Counted from the first letter of the stretch, positions 1 through 12,163 are shown. The stretch is 64,000 nt of DNA from Verrucomicrobiota bacterium (GCA_023443455.1 JAEZUE010000060.1:1-64000), one strand, 5' to 3'. A program made the numbers and translations. The notes: a model not told the origin generated them from the sequence alone.

Positions 1-1673
<1,673 letters not shown>

Positions 1674-1715
1674 ACCGACGGGCAGGGAGCGAGCTCGCTC
1701 CAGCATCGATCAACC

Positions 1716-1742
1716 GCGGCGGCACCCTCGAGGCGCCGCCGC
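1716..1742 (+). terminator. Possible clpC terminator hairpin
   Basis: An 8-bp GC-only inverted repeat (1716-1723 with 1735-1742) starts about 45 bases after the clpC stop and is followed by TCTTCGTTT. The T-run is interrupted, so termination here is plausible rather than certain. A second short palindrome lies at 1761-1782. Confidence 0.45.
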
Positions 1743-1796
1743 TCTTCGTTTGCGGGGAGGGCGGAACGCTCGCGCGTTCCGCGGTTTGCAGCGCTT

Positions 1797-2639
1797 CTAT
1801 GCGACCTGCACCTTGGCGAAGGCGGGCAGGGCGGCGGGAATCTCGAGGGACTCGTCGGCTTCGGTTTCCTCGCCGGCATCGGGCAGCGGGTACATCTGCT
1901 TGAAGTGGTCCCAGGTGATCAGCTCGAAGCGGCCGTCGTGGTGCTCGACCAGCGCGGTGAGCGACTCGACCCAGTCGCCGGAATTCAGATAGTGGACATC
2001 TCCGACCATCTTGTCGGCGGCGGTGTGGATGTGACCGCACATCACGCCGGCGCAGTCGTGGCGACGGGCGAGCTCGACGATCTGGTCCTCGAACTTGGAG
2101 ACGAAGTTCACCGCCGTCTTCACGCGGGCCTTGATCGCCTTGCTGATCGAGTAGTATTCGAGCCCGCGCCACGAACGGTAGGCGTTGTAGAGCCGGTTGA
2201 GCCGCATGAGCAGCTGGTAGCCGAAGTCGCCCAGGTGCGAGAGCCAGACCATCTTCATGGTGATGGCGTCGAGCACGTCGCCGTGCAGCACGAGGTAGCG
2301 GCGGTCGGCGCCCTCGTGGATGTGCTGCTCGACGATCTCGAGGTTCTCGAACTGGAGCGGCAGAAAGCGGGCGAGGATGTCGTCGTGGTTGCCGCGCAGG
2401 TACACGATGCGGGTGTCGCGCTTCTCGAGCATCTTGAGCACGATGCGGATGAAACGGGAGTGCTGCTTGGTCCAGCTGCCCGAGCGGCGCAGTTGCCAGC
2501 CGTCGATGATGTCGCCGTTGAGGATGAGCTTCTCGCAGCGCACGTGCTTGAGGAAATGGTTCACCTCGGTGACACGGCAGTCGGTGGTGCCCAGATGGAC
2601 ATCGGAGATGATGACGGTCTTGACGCGGAGCTTTTGCAT
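1797..2639 (-). CDS. Calcineurin-like metallophosphoesterase, LpxH-like (UDP-2,3-diacylglucosamine diphosphatase family)
   Basis: The 280-residue protein has the complete two-metal phosphoesterase signature: SDVHLG near residue 12, NGDIIDGW near 41, LRGNHDD near 80, HGDVLD near 118 and GHIHTA near 203. This pattern matches the LpxH/LpxH2-like group, which hydrolyses UDP-2,3-diacylglucosamine in lipid A synthesis, though many relatives are uncharacterised. An extra tail of about 40 acidic, proline-rich residues follows the domain. It stands alone, convergent with clpC. The exact substrate cannot be decided from sequence alone. Confidence 0.8.
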   Translation of the reverse strand: MQKLRVKTVIISDVHLGTTDCRVTEVNHFLKHVRCEKLILNGDIIDGWQLRRSGSWTKQHSRFIRIVLKMLEKRDTRIVYLRGNHDDILARFLPLQFENLEIVEQHIHEGADRRYLVLHGDVLDAITMKMVWLSHLGDFGYQLLMRLNRLYNAYRSWRGLEYYSISKAIKARVKTAVNFVSKFEDQIVELARRHDCAGVMCGHIHTAADKMVGDVHYLNSGDWVESLTALVEHHDGRFELITWDHFKQMYPLPDAGEETEADESLEIPAALPAFAKVQVA

Positions 2640-2808
2640 GAGTCGGTGCGCGTGGGCGCGGTGCGGTTATAGCAGCTCCATCGGACCGCGAACAGGGGGG
2701 CGGCCGGATTGTCACCCAAACGTCACGGGATATCGGAGAGCGGCAGGCGGAAACCGGATAGGAACTCGAAACCCGGAGGGCTGAACTGGGAACGTCGGCA
2801 GACAGGCC

Positions 2809-2852
2809 GAACTTCGAACTTCCAACTTCGAACTTCCAACTTCGAACTTCGG
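2809..2852. repeat. Short tandem repeat of GAACTTC/CAACTTC units
   Basis: About 44 bases consist of alternating GAACTTC and CAACTTC heptamers (roughly a 14-base period, three turns). It lies just downstream of the large sensor kinase gene on the minus strand. There is no coding function. It may slip during replication. Confidence 0.8.
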
Positions 2853-2868
2853 ACGCGGCCACGTGAGC

Positions 2869-5800
2869 CTAGGGTTCTTCGCCCTTCGTGCTTCCCAGCA
2901 GCTGGTCGACGACCACGGCGAGGTCGGCGAGTTCGTAGGGCTTGGAGACCATGCCCTTGAAGCCGTAGGCCTGGTGGTCGGAGAGGATCGGGCTGTTCGA
3001 GTAGCCGCTCGAGACGATGGCCTGCACCTCGGGATCGATCTTGAGCAACTCGCGGATCGTTTCCTCGCCGCCGATGCCTCCGGGTATCGTGAGATCGAGG
3101 ACGACGAGGTGGAACGGGTTGCCGCCCTCCCGCGCTTCGCGGTACAGGCGGATCGCCTCGGCGCCGTCGGCCACGCCGGTGGCCTCGAGGCCGAGGCGCT
3201 GGAGCATCAGGCAGGAGAGGCGGCGGATGCTGTCTTCGTCGTCCATCACGAGCACGCGGCTGCGGGCGGCAGTGGCGGACTGCACGGTGGGAGTCGATTG
3301 CGACGGCGCCACGGGTGTGGAGGAGGCGGGCAACCAGACCGTGAACGTGGTGCCGCGGCCGACCTCGGAGGCGACGGTGATGTGCCCCTGGTGCTTCTTG
3401 ACGATCGAGTGCACGGTCGCGAGCCCGATGCCGTGTCCCGATTGTTTGGTGGTGAAGTAGGGATCGAAGATGCGGGGCAGGGCCTCGGCGGGGATGCCGG
3501 TGCCGTCGTCGGCGAAGGCGAGTTTCACATAGCGGCCGGCGGCGAGGATGCGCTCGCTTTCGCCGATGGTCTCGTTGGTCAAGGCGATGGTGATGTTGCC
3601 GCCGTTGGGCATGGCTTGCACGGCGTTGATCACGAGGTTCTGCACGACCTGGCTGATCTGGCCCTTGTCGACTTCGGCCGGCCAGAGGTCGGGGGCGATG
3701 TCGAATTCGGCCCGCACCACTGAGCCGTGGAGGGCGAAGCGGGCGACTTCCTGTACGACCTCGCCGATGGAGACGGCCGCGCGGATCGGGTTGCCGCCCT
3801 TGGCGAAGGTCAACAATTGCATCGTGAGATCGCGCGAGCGGCCGACCGCCAGCTCGGCCTGTTCGAGGCAGCCGAGGGAGTCGGGGTCGAGGTTGGGCGC
3901 CTCGCGGACCAGCGAGAGGTTGCCCATCACGACGGTGAGCAGGTTGTTGAAGTCGTGCGCGATGCCGCCGGCGAGCAGGCCGAGTGCCTCGAGCTTCGAG
4001 GTGCGTTGGAGTTCGGCCTCGAGGTGGGTCTCGCGTTCGAGCTGGCGGCGAATCTGCCGGGTCTGCGCCTCGACCCGGCGGCGCAGGGCGGCGCCCCAGA
4101 AGGCGAAGAGCAGGGTGCCGAAGCCGAACGCGATGCAGATCGCGAGGATGCGGGTGCGGTTGAGCCAGGGTGGATGCTCGAGCACGAGCACGTCCTGCGG
4201 TGTGCGCAGGTGCAGATGCAGCAGGGTCGGTCGGCCGTGGACATCGTATTGCAGTTCGTGCACGCCGGTGAGCGCGAGACGGCTGCCTTCGGTCCAGTCG
4301 AGCGAGGCGTGAGCTGCGCCGCGCAGATCGGCCTCGACGACGGTGCCGCCGGCTTGGGTGGTGAGCCGGACATCGGCGCCGGTGCGGGTGATCGATGTCA
4401 GCATGCCTTCGATACGGACGAGCTGCCCGATGTGCTCGGGTGCCAGGAGCTCGCCCTGGGCGAGGGGGCGGGCGGGCGGAGGCGTGGTGGCGCCGACGCG
4501 TCGCACGATGGATTCGTGCAGGGCGAGCCGCCGGCCCAGTCGGCCGAGGAACCCCACCGCCTCGACCTGTTCGCCCGGCGGGTGGGCGGTGGTGTCGCGG
4601 GTGAGGACGAGCAGCGGCGCGTCGCCTTCGACGATGTGCAGGGCCAGGCCTGCGGCGTGTTGGAGCACGGTGCCGCGGACCTTGATGCGGTGTTCGTGGT
4701 TCGGGATCGAGCCGGAGCGGCCGAGGGACGCGATCGAGCGTTCGGGGCGGTCGAACGGGTCGGCTTTGGCGGCCTCGGCGATCTGGATCGAGGCGGCCTC
4801 GGGCAGCCAGAGTTCGATGGCGGCAAGGCGGCGGTTGCTGTCGGTGATGGCGCTGCAGACGCCGCGTAGGCGGACGACGGAGTCGAGGACCGGGCCGAGT
4901 TCCTCGGTGGCGGCGATGTTGGCGGTGAAATCGCCGGTCGGGGTGGCGACGATCAGCCGGTTCCACGGTGTGCCGTGGTGTAGTGCCCGCACGTAGCCGC
5001 GCATCTCGACATAATGCGCCTCGGCTTCGCCGGTCATGGCGTGCTCGAGGGTGAGGGGCACGGCGGGCGGGGGAATGGTCTCGCCGGTTTTGGTGAAGTC
5101 GTGGGCGTCGACCGCGGGCGCGAAGGGCCCGAGGCGGGTTGTGCCGAGTACTTCGATGCGGCGACCTGGTCCGCGTAGCTGGGCCTTGGTGCGGTCGCGG
5201 TACACGCGGACCGAGCCGCTGGTGTCGGCCAGGAAGAAGAACGGCGCCTCGGGGTGCGACCAGGTGACGATGCCGCGCAGGCGGACGGGAAGGCCGGACT
5301 GTGCCAAGTCGGGCGGGAGCTCGGCAATCTGGGCGGCCATGCGGATGGGGTGGTCGGGCGAGAGGGACGGGGCCTTTTGCCCGGACTGGACGAGCGGGCG
5401 GTGGACCGGATCGAAGAGGTGCCACTCGGATCCTCGGATACGTGGAAACCCGATCGCCTCGGCCGTGGAGCCCAGCGGGCAGGCGGTGGTTTGGGCGTTG
5501 CGGAGCTCGAGTTGTCCGGACTCGTCGCGGAGTGTGATCGAGATGCCCGGTTCGTGGGTGATGACGGTGCCGGCGATGCGCACGAGACGGTCGCTCGGTC
5601 GGGAGGGAATCTGGTCGATGGGAGTGCGGGGGAGGTCGAAGCGAGGGTCTTCGGCCAGTGGGGCGATGACCTCGATCTGCCGCGTGGAGGCCACCATGAG
5701 AGTGAGCATCGCGAGACCGCCGTCGCCATCGAGTCCGGGGTTGTAGACTCCGGTGAGCCGAAGGCGGGTGTCGGTCAGATCGGGCGGCACTTCGCCCGGA

Positions 5801-6348
5801 GCGAGGCGCACCCAGGCCAAGGCGGGCCGGCCCTCGATGGAGAGATGGTAGCGTTGATGGCCGCTGACGGGAGGGACGTCACGGCTGGCGATGGCATCGA
5901 CGGTGACCAGCCGGTTGCTGTAGTCGTCGACTTTGACGATGGGCGAGGCCAGCTGGGGAAGTGTGTTGGAAAGTCCGATGCTCCGGATGGTGGCGTCGAC
6001 GAAGGAGAGGTTGGTTCCGGGCGGATTGGTTCCGGTGACTTCGATTCTTTGGCCCGACTGGATCGCGAGAGGCTGAGGTGGGAGCTCGATGTAGGCGGCA
6101 CCGGTCGAGTCCTGGACCCAGAGCATGCGCCATTCGTCGTCGTAGTAGGTGACGTCGCACTCGAAGCGGAAGGGCACGGGGTGTTGCTTGGCCTCGAGGG
6201 GCAGCGCCCAGAACTCGCCGATGGAGCGCACCGCGGGGGGCTCTTTCGTGCCGTGCAGTGGCAGGCCGATCAGCAGGATGCTCCAGAGGAACAGGAATCG
6301 GTGGAGGGTGTGGGCGGAAAAGGGAAACGACTCGAGTGGTGCAACCAT
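2869..6348 (-). CDS. Hybrid sensor histidine kinase with seven repeated OB-like sensory units and a C-terminal receiver
   Basis: The 1159-residue protein starts with a hydrophobic signal segment (residues about 15-32). About 700 residues follow that break into seven similar units. Each opens with a strand pattern like VRLRGIVT or VRIAGTVI, continues with a FLADTSG- or LRDESG-like stretch, and closes with RIEVLG- or RLALTG-like strands; I read these as OB-fold-like domains. One transmembrane helix (about 730-752, ILAICIAFGFGTLLFAFW) leads to a histidine kinase core with the H-box HDFNNLL (His about 798), N-box NLVINAVQAM and G-boxes DDGTGIP and GHGIGLATV. The C-terminal receiver has a DDED start and the phospho-acceptor in VLDLTIPGG (about 1083). 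No partner regulator is adjacent. The ligand is unknown. A small-molecule or carbohydrate ligand is only a guess. Confidence 0.88.
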   Translation of the reverse strand: MVAPLESFPFSAHTLHRFLFLWSILLIGLPLHGTKEPPAVRSIGEFWALPLEAKQHPVPFRFECDVTYYDDEWRMLWVQDSTGAAYIELPPQPLAIQSGQRIEVTGTNPPGTNLSFVDATIRSIGLSNTLPQLASPIVKVDDYSNRLVTVDAIASRDVPPVSGHQRYHLSIEGRPALAWVRLAPGEVPPDLTDTRLRLTGVYNPGLDGDGGLAMLTLMVASTRQIEVIAPLAEDPRFDLPRTPIDQIPSRPSDRLVRIAGTVITHEPGISITLRDESGQLELRNAQTTACPLGSTAEAIGFPRIRGSEWHLFDPVHRPLVQSGQKAPSLSPDHPIRMAAQIAELPPDLAQSGLPVRLRGIVTWSHPEAPFFFLADTSGSVRVYRDRTKAQLRGPGRRIEVLGTTRLGPFAPAVDAHDFTKTGETIPPPAVPLTLEHAMTGEAEAHYVEMRGYVRALHHGTPWNRLIVATPTGDFTANIAATEELGPVLDSVVRLRGVCSAITDSNRRLAAIELWLPEAASIQIAEAAKADPFDRPERSIASLGRSGSIPNHEHRIKVRGTVLQHAAGLALHIVEGDAPLLVLTRDTTAHPPGEQVEAVGFLGRLGRRLALHESIVRRVGATTPPPARPLAQGELLAPEHIGQLVRIEGMLTSITRTGADVRLTTQAGGTVVEADLRGAAHASLDWTEGSRLALTGVHELQYDVHGRPTLLHLHLRTPQDVLVLEHPPWLNRTRILAICIAFGFGTLLFAFWGAALRRRVEAQTRQIRRQLERETHLEAELQRTSKLEALGLLAGGIAHDFNNLLTVVMGNLSLVREAPNLDPDSLGCLEQAELAVGRSRDLTMQLLTFAKGGNPIRAAVSIGEVVQEVARFALHGSVVRAEFDIAPDLWPAEVDKGQISQVVQNLVINAVQAMPNGGNITIALTNETIGESERILAAGRYVKLAFADDGTGIPAEALPRIFDPYFTTKQSGHGIGLATVHSIVKKHQGHITVASEVGRGTTFTVWLPASSTPVAPSQSTPTVQSATAARSRVLVMDDEDSIRRLSCLMLQRLGLEATGVADGAEAIRLYREAREGGNPFHLVVLDLTIPGGIGGEETIRELLKIDPEVQAIVSSGYSNSPILSDHQAYGFKGMVSKPYELADLAVVVDQLLGSTKGEEP

Positions 6349-6393
6349 CGTGGGGGCGGAGTCCGGCTCAATGGTCCTATCGGTTGCGGGGGC

Positions 6394-6432
6394 AAAAAAA
6401 GAAGGCCGGACTCGCGAACGAGTCCGGCCTTC
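6394..6432 (-). terminator. Rho-independent terminator of the oadBGA operon
   Basis: A perfect 14-bp inverted repeat (6401-6414 with 6419-6432, loop CGAA) is followed in the minus direction by seven T (A-run 6394-6400). It sits 20 bases beyond the oadA stop and is a textbook intrinsic terminator. Confidence 0.92.
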
Positions 6433-6453
6433 GTGAGTGGTAGGCGGGGAGCC

Positions 6454-8265
6454 TCAGCGGATGATCGCGAGGGTCTGGCCGGCCTGGACGAGGTTGCCCT
6501 GGGAGACGAGGATCTCGGCGACGACCCCGTCGTGGGAGGCGACGATGGCGGTTTCCATCTTCATGGATTCGAGCACGAGGATGGTGTCACCGTTCTTGAC
6601 GTGGCTGCCGACCGGTTTCTCGACGCGGAGGACGAGGCCGGGGAGCTGGGTGGTGACGGGCTGGCCGGTACCGGTGCCGGAGGCGGCCGGGGCGGCGGCC
6701 TTGGCGACGGCTTCCTTCACGCCGAAGGGATAGCTGGTGCCGTTCACGAGGGCGGTGGCGCCGTCGAGAATCACGTGGTAGTTGCGGCCCTTCAGGTCGA
6801 TGTCGTAGGCGACCGGGGCGTTGGAGGCGGCGGCCGGAGCGGCGGCGGGAGCGGCCTCGGCCTTCGGGGCGCCCTTGCGCACGCCGATGGTCGCCTTGCC
6901 CTGGAGGAACGCGATGCCCTTCTCCTCGCACGCGGAGGCGATGAAGATGTTCTCGTCGGTGGTGGGCAGGCCTTCCTTCTCGAGCAGGGCCTTGGCGGCG
7001 GCGATGCCGCGCTTGGTGTCCTTCTCGACGGCGGTGAGGTGGTCGGTGGTGGGCTGGAGCTTGAGCTGCTCGGCGGCGACCTTCACGACCTCGGGATCGG
7101 GGGCGACGGGAGTCTTGCCGAAGTAGCCGAGCACCATGCGGCCGTAGCCTTCGGCGATCTTCTTCCAGGGGCCGAACATGACGTTGTTGAACGCCTGCTG
7201 GAAATAAAACTGGGAGACCGGGGTCACGGAGGTGCCGAAACCGCCCTTGCGCACGGCTTCGCCCATCGCGGCGATGACTTCCGGATAGCGGTCCATCAGA
7301 CCGTTGTCGCGGAGCATCTGGGTATTGGCAGTCAGGGCACCGCCGGGCATCGGGAAGAACGGGATGAGGGGCTCCACGCGCATGGCTTCCGGCGGGAAGA
7401 AGTACTCCTTCAGGCCTTCCTTGCAGCGCTCGCTCAGCTCCATGATCTTGTTGATGTCGATATCGAGCGTGAACTCGGTACCGCGCAGGGCGTGCCACAT
7501 CGTGATGATGTCGGGCTGGCTGGTGCCGCCGGAGAGCGGCGCGATCGCGAGGTCGATCTGGTTGACCCCGGCGTCGAGAGCGGCGCGATAGGCGGTCACG
7601 CAGGTGCCGGCGGTCTCGTGGGAGTGGAAGACGATGCGGGCCTTCTCGCCGAGCAGGCCGCGGGCCATCTTGATGGTCTCGTAGACCTTCTGCGGGCGCG
7701 AGGTGCCGGAGGCGTCCTTGAAGCAGATCGACGAATACGGGATGCCGGCGTCGAGCAGGTTGCGCAGGGTCTTCTCGTAGAAGTCGACCTCGTGCGCCCC
7801 GGTGCAGCCCGGGGGCAGCTCCATCATGGTGACAACCATCTCGTGGTTGAGGCCGGCCTCGGTGATGAAGCGGCCCGAGTCGATGAGGTTGTTGACGTCG
7901 TTGAGGGCGTCGAAATTGCGGATGGTGGTCATCCCGTGCTTCTTGAAGAGCACGGCGTGGAGGTTGACGATCTCGCGCGGCTGGGCCTTGAGGGCGACGA
8001 CGTTGATGCCGCGGGCGAGGGTCTGGAGGTTGGCCTTCGGACCGGCGGCGGTGCGGAAGGCGTCCATGACCTCGAAGGCGTTCTCGTTGGCGTAGAAATA
8101 GGGCGACTGGTACATCGCGCCGCCACCGGCCTCGAAGTGGGTGATGCCGCATTCCTTGGCGGCGAACTCCACGAGGGGGAGATAGTCCTTGGAGAAGACG
8201 CGCGCACCGAAGACGGATTGGAAGCCGTCGCGGAACGCGGTGAGCATGAAGTCGATCTTTTTCAT
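6454..8265 (-). CDS. oadA: Oxaloacetate decarboxylase alpha subunit-type carboxyltransferase with biotinyl domain
   Basis: The 603-residue protein is the carboxyltransferase of a biotin-dependent, sodium-translocating decarboxylase. The N-terminal TIM-barrel begins near residue 5 and carries FRDGFQS in place of the usual RDAHQS metal-site motif. KDASG near residue 182 and FHSHETAGT near 210 mark the barrel's metal and substrate regions. A conserved carboxylase domain, an Ala/Pro-rich linker and a biotinyl domain follow, with biotin expected on Lys569 in ESMKMET. It is the last gene of oadB-oadG-oadA, 19 bases after oadG. Upstream of the ATG is a pyrimidine-rich leader with no Shine-Dalgarno site. 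Methylmalonyl-CoA or pyruvate carboxylase subunits share these domains, but the neighbouring OadB and OadG favour a Na+-pumping decarboxylase. Confidence 0.9.
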   Translation of the reverse strand: MKKIDFMLTAFRDGFQSVFGARVFSKDYLPLVEFAAKECGITHFEAGGGAMYQSPYFYANENAFEVMDAFRTAAGPKANLQTLARGINVVALKAQPREIVNLHAVLFKKHGMTTIRNFDALNDVNNLIDSGRFITEAGLNHEMVVTMMELPPGCTGAHEVDFYEKTLRNLLDAGIPYSSICFKDASGTSRPQKVYETIKMARGLLGEKARIVFHSHETAGTCVTAYRAALDAGVNQIDLAIAPLSGGTSQPDIITMWHALRGTEFTLDIDINKIMELSERCKEGLKEYFFPPEAMRVEPLIPFFPMPGGALTANTQMLRDNGLMDRYPEVIAAMGEAVRKGGFGTSVTPVSQFYFQQAFNNVMFGPWKKIAEGYGRMVLGYFGKTPVAPDPEVVKVAAEQLKLQPTTDHLTAVEKDTKRGIAAAKALLEKEGLPTTDENIFIASACEEKGIAFLQGKATIGVRKGAPKAEAAPAAAPAAASNAPVAYDIDLKGRNYHVILDGATALVNGTSYPFGVKEAVAKAAAPAASGTGTGQPVTTQLPGLVLRVEKPVGSHVKNGDTILVLESMKMETAIVASHDGVVAEILVSQGNLVQAGQTLAIIR

Positions 8266-8284
8266 GAAGGGGGAAAGAAAGGGG

Positions 8285-8515
8285 TTAGGAACGGGGGCTG
8301 CGTTGCTGGTTGTGGGCGATGGCGATCGCGACCGCGAGGGCCTGCTGTTCGTTCTCGGAGTCGGCGGTGGGAACGATGGGGTCGTTCGCTTCCTGCTTCT
8401 GGTCGGGGACGAGGGTGTGCACGAGCACGCCGACGCCCTGGATGACGACGGCGATGATCAGGGCGAAGACGATCGCCAGACCGTAGGTCGAGAGGCTGAG
8501 GATGAGGTCTTGCAT
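8285..8515 (-). CDS. oadG: Oxaloacetate decarboxylase gamma chain (OadG-like)
   Basis: The 76-residue protein has one transmembrane helix near its N-terminus (residues about 10-35, YGLAIVFALIIAVVIQGVGV). A polar linker follows, then an Ala/Ile-rich C-terminal stretch (ALAVAIAIAH) typical of OadG, which joins the alpha subunit to the membrane beta subunit. It lies between oadB (12 bases upstream) and oadA (19 bases downstream). The family is poorly conserved, so the call leans on context, size and topology. Confidence 0.82.
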   Translation of the reverse strand: MQDLILSLSTYGLAIVFALIIAVVIQGVGVLVHTLVPDQKQEANDPIVPTADSENEQQALAVAIAIAHNQQRSPRS

Positions 8516-8527
8516 GGCGGGGCTGGG

Positions 8528-9784
8528 TCAGGAGGCGACTTTGGCGAGGAGGCTGCAGAGCACGCCCGCGATGATGGCGGAGGTGATGACACCGGAGATG
8601 TTGGCGCCGAGGGCGGCGGGCATGATGACCGCGGCGGGGTTGTCCTTGGAGACGATCTTCTGGGCGACCTTCGCGGTGGTGGGCACGCAGCTCACACCGG
8701 CGATGCCGACGACCGGGTTCACTTTGCCGCCGCTGATGAAGTACATCAGGTAGCCGCCGAGGATGCCGCCGATGCCGGAGACCAGCAGCGAGAGGCTGCC
8801 GAGCAGGAGCAGGGGCAGGACCTTCGGGTCCATGATGGTGTTGGCGTCGCAGAGGATGCCGAGCATCAGACCGAGGAAGAGGGTGGCGGTGTAGAGCATC
8901 GGGCCGGACACGAGCTCCTGGAAGGGTTTGATGCCGGATTCGCGGATGACGATGCCGAGGAAGAGGCTGAAGATCAGCGGGGAGGCGATCGGGAGAATCA
9001 GCGAGAGGACCACGCAGCTGACGGCGGCGACGATCATCTTCTGGAACGAGCTGTACTCACGTTGGCCCTTCGGCGGCTGCATCGGGATCGAGCGCAGTTT
9101 CTTGGGGATGAGGGCGCGGACCAGGTACGGGTAACCACCGTAGGTGAGGCCGAGGTAGAGGTAGGCCACGACCGCGATCGGCACGAACAGATGCGGGGCG
9201 AGGCGCAACGAGGTGAAGAGCACCATCGGGCCGTCGGCACCGCCGATGACGGAGATCGCCGCGGCTTCCTGCGGGGTGAACCCGAAGGCGGTGGCGAGCG
9301 GGAGACATACGACCGTGCCCAGCTCGGCGCAGAGCGCGATGATCATGCTCGTATAGGGACGGGCGAGGATGAAGCCGATGTCGAGCAGCGAGCCGATGCC
9401 GAAGAACACGATGCAGGCGATGAGACCGTTGCTGAAGGTGAACGTGTACACCGGTTGCAACCAGTCGATCTGCAGGATGGTCATCAGGTCGGCGGCGTTG
9501 CGCACGGCGTCGGAAGTGGCGCCGGCCTGGGCCTCGACGAAGAGGGTGCCGACCCCGCCGTGCAGGTTGAGCGGGTCGAACATCATCACGGCGGCATTGA
9601 CCGTGGCCATGCCGAGCCCCATCGGGACCATGATCAGTGCCTCGAGCACGCCCTTGCGGCCCAGGTACATGAGCACGAAGCCCAGGGCGATGAGGCCCAC
9701 TCGGGCCAGCGCCAATTTGGGGCTCACCTCGAAGAACGAGGTGATGCCCTGAAAGATGTCGAGGATCGATTGCCAGGTGATCAT
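8528..9784 (-). CDS. oadB: Sodium ion-translocating decarboxylase beta subunit
   Basis: The 418-residue, strongly hydrophobic protein has about ten transmembrane segments. It contains the conserved motif GGADGPM, with the aspartate implicated in Na+ transport in OadB/GcdB/MmdB, and the glycine/asparagine-rich segment GMATVNAAVMMFDP. Members of this family use the free energy of decarboxylation of biotin-bound CO2 to export Na+. It is the first gene of the operon. The nearly 1-kb non-coding stretch upstream should hold the promoter. Confidence 0.93.
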   Translation of the reverse strand: MITWQSILDIFQGITSFFEVSPKLALARVGLIALGFVLMYLGRKGVLEALIMVPMGLGMATVNAAVMMFDPLNLHGGVGTLFVEAQAGATSDAVRNAADLMTILQIDWLQPVYTFTFSNGLIACIVFFGIGSLLDIGFILARPYTSMIIALCAELGTVVCLPLATAFGFTPQEAAAISVIGGADGPMVLFTSLRLAPHLFVPIAVVAYLYLGLTYGGYPYLVRALIPKKLRSIPMQPPKGQREYSSFQKMIVAAVSCVVLSLILPIASPLIFSLFLGIVIRESGIKPFQELVSGPMLYTATLFLGLMLGILCDANTIMDPKVLPLLLLGSLSLLVSGIGGILGGYLMYFISGGKVNPVVGIAGVSCVPTTAKVAQKIVSKDNPAAVIMPAALGANISGVITSAIIAGVLCSLLAKVAS

Positions 9785-10370
9785 GGGCGAATCAGAGGGA
9801 GCGGAGGTGGGATACGGGGGAGAGCGAGGAGCAGCGAGCGGTATGCCAGTTGCGGTTACAATGTCGCCGATGGGCCGAGCTCGCCGCGGCAGGAGCGGGC
9901 CGCAGGCGGAATTCGGTCCATTTTTGACGAGCTGCCAACCAAGGAGATTCGGGGGCGATCTTCCAAGTGGAAAACGTGCTCGTTTTTATGCTCTCTGTTG
10001 AGCGGGTGAGTAAATGCGCTCAAGAGGGCGTCGGCGGGTGCCGAGCCAACTGGTTCGTCGGTGGCGCTGCTCGCGCCGAGCCGCGATTCAGCAGGGCTTC
10101 GCTTGTGGCGCCCCGGCGTTGAGGAGAAGGGGTGGTGGCCCTATCGAGACACACGGGCAGCGACGCTTGCGCCAGACGCTTGCGTGCCGGACAGGGCGTG
10201 ACGCCGGCCTCCGTGCCGGTGATGGTTGATGCGGCCGGAGGGGGACGCAGGGACAACAGCCGGCGGGTGCCGTCGTGGCTGGGGGGGCAGCCCCCGCGTT
10301 TGGGTTTCGCCTGTGATGCGTGTCGATTCGCAGCCCCGGGCTTCGTCGCGTGTTGGGTAGTTGCCTCGAG
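9785..10370. other. Intergenic region upstream of oadB, no gene seen
   Basis: No open frame in this stretch shows protein-like composition or recognisable motifs. The part nearest oadB should carry its promoter, but I cannot pick a convincing -35/-10. I also see no riboswitch or RNA I can name. Confidence 0.6.
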
Positions 10371-10376
10371 TTCGTC

Positions 10377-10670
10377 AACCCGCGGGCTGAGGCCCGCGCC
10401 ACGGCTGTCCCTTGCGACCGGTCACGCATTTTCGGCCCCACGCCTGTGGCGCGGCCTTCAGGCCGCGATCCCCAAGCATCAGCCAGCACCTCCCGCCTTG
10501 TCCGTCCGCAACCCGCGGGCTGAAGCCCGCACCACGGCTGTCCCCTGCGACCGGGCACGCATTTTCGGCCCCACCCCCGTGGCGCGGCCTTCAGGCCGCG
10601 ATCCCCAGGCATCAGCCAGCACCTCTCGCCTTGTCCACCCGCAACCCGCGGGCTGAAGCCCGCGTCACGG
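10377..10670. repeat. 133-bp tandem repeat, two full copies and a partial third
   Basis: The same block starts at 10377, 10510 and 10643, an exact 133-base period, with few differences between copies. Each unit contains two palindromes: GCGGGCTGAAGCCCGC, near the start, and GCGGCCTTCAGGCCGC, about 80 bases into the unit. The array lies just beyond the eno terminator. Such CTTCAG-centred palindromes resemble REP-like elements. Two and a half copies with no unique spacers rule out a CRISPR array. Confidence 0.93.
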
Positions 10671-10679
10671 TGTTGAACG

Positions 10680-10709
10680 AAAAAGCCGGACCCGCGAGCG
10701 GGTCCGGCT
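10680..10709 (-). terminator. Terminator of eno
   Basis: A 12-bp GC-rich stem (10684-10695 with 10698-10709) is followed in the minus direction by a T-run (A-run 10680-10684). It lies about 50 bases after the eno stop. Confidence 0.85.
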
Positions 10710-10757
10710 GAGAGAACGAAGTCGAAACGCTTACGCGTTTCGCTGCGGAAGGGGGCT

Positions 10758-12080
<1,323 letters not shown>

Positions 12081-12113
12081 AGGAAAAGAAAGGAAAGTTG
12101 GCGGAAGGGAGGG

Positions 12114-12148
12114 AAAAAGATACGCCGCCCAAGGAGGGGCGGCGTATC
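12114..12148 (-). terminator. Terminator between fba and eno
   Basis: A perfect 12-bp inverted repeat (12119-12130 with 12137-12148) is followed in the minus direction by five T (A-run 12114-12118). It lies 16 bases beyond the fba stop, implying that eno has its own promoter in the short gap or is reached by read-through. Confidence 0.88.
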
Positions 12149-12163
12149 GAAAGAGCGGACGAC

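Noticed and set aside
2723..5425. A 900-codon open frame antiparallel to the sensor kinase gene
   Set aside because: Its translation is Arg/Pro-rich with no motifs, typical of the shadow frame of a GC-rich gene. The kinase frame has all expected signatures.
6454..9784. Pyruvate carboxylase or methylmalonyl-CoA decarboxylase instead of an oxaloacetate-type decarboxylase
   Set aside because: The beta subunit and gamma-like chain indicate a Na+ pump. The carboxyltransferase fits OadA. The substrate still needs testing, but the broad class is clear.
5254..10009. Very long plus-strand open frames (1063 and 606 codons) across the oad genes
   Set aside because: They are Asp/Gly/Val/Glu-rich shadows of oadA and oadB without domain features.
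9785..10370. A riboswitch or small RNA upstream of oadB
   Set aside because: I could not fit any known consensus or a stable conserved fold to the sequence.
10377..10670. CRISPR array
   Set aside because: The unit is 133 bases with only two and a half copies, no unique spacers and no cas genes.
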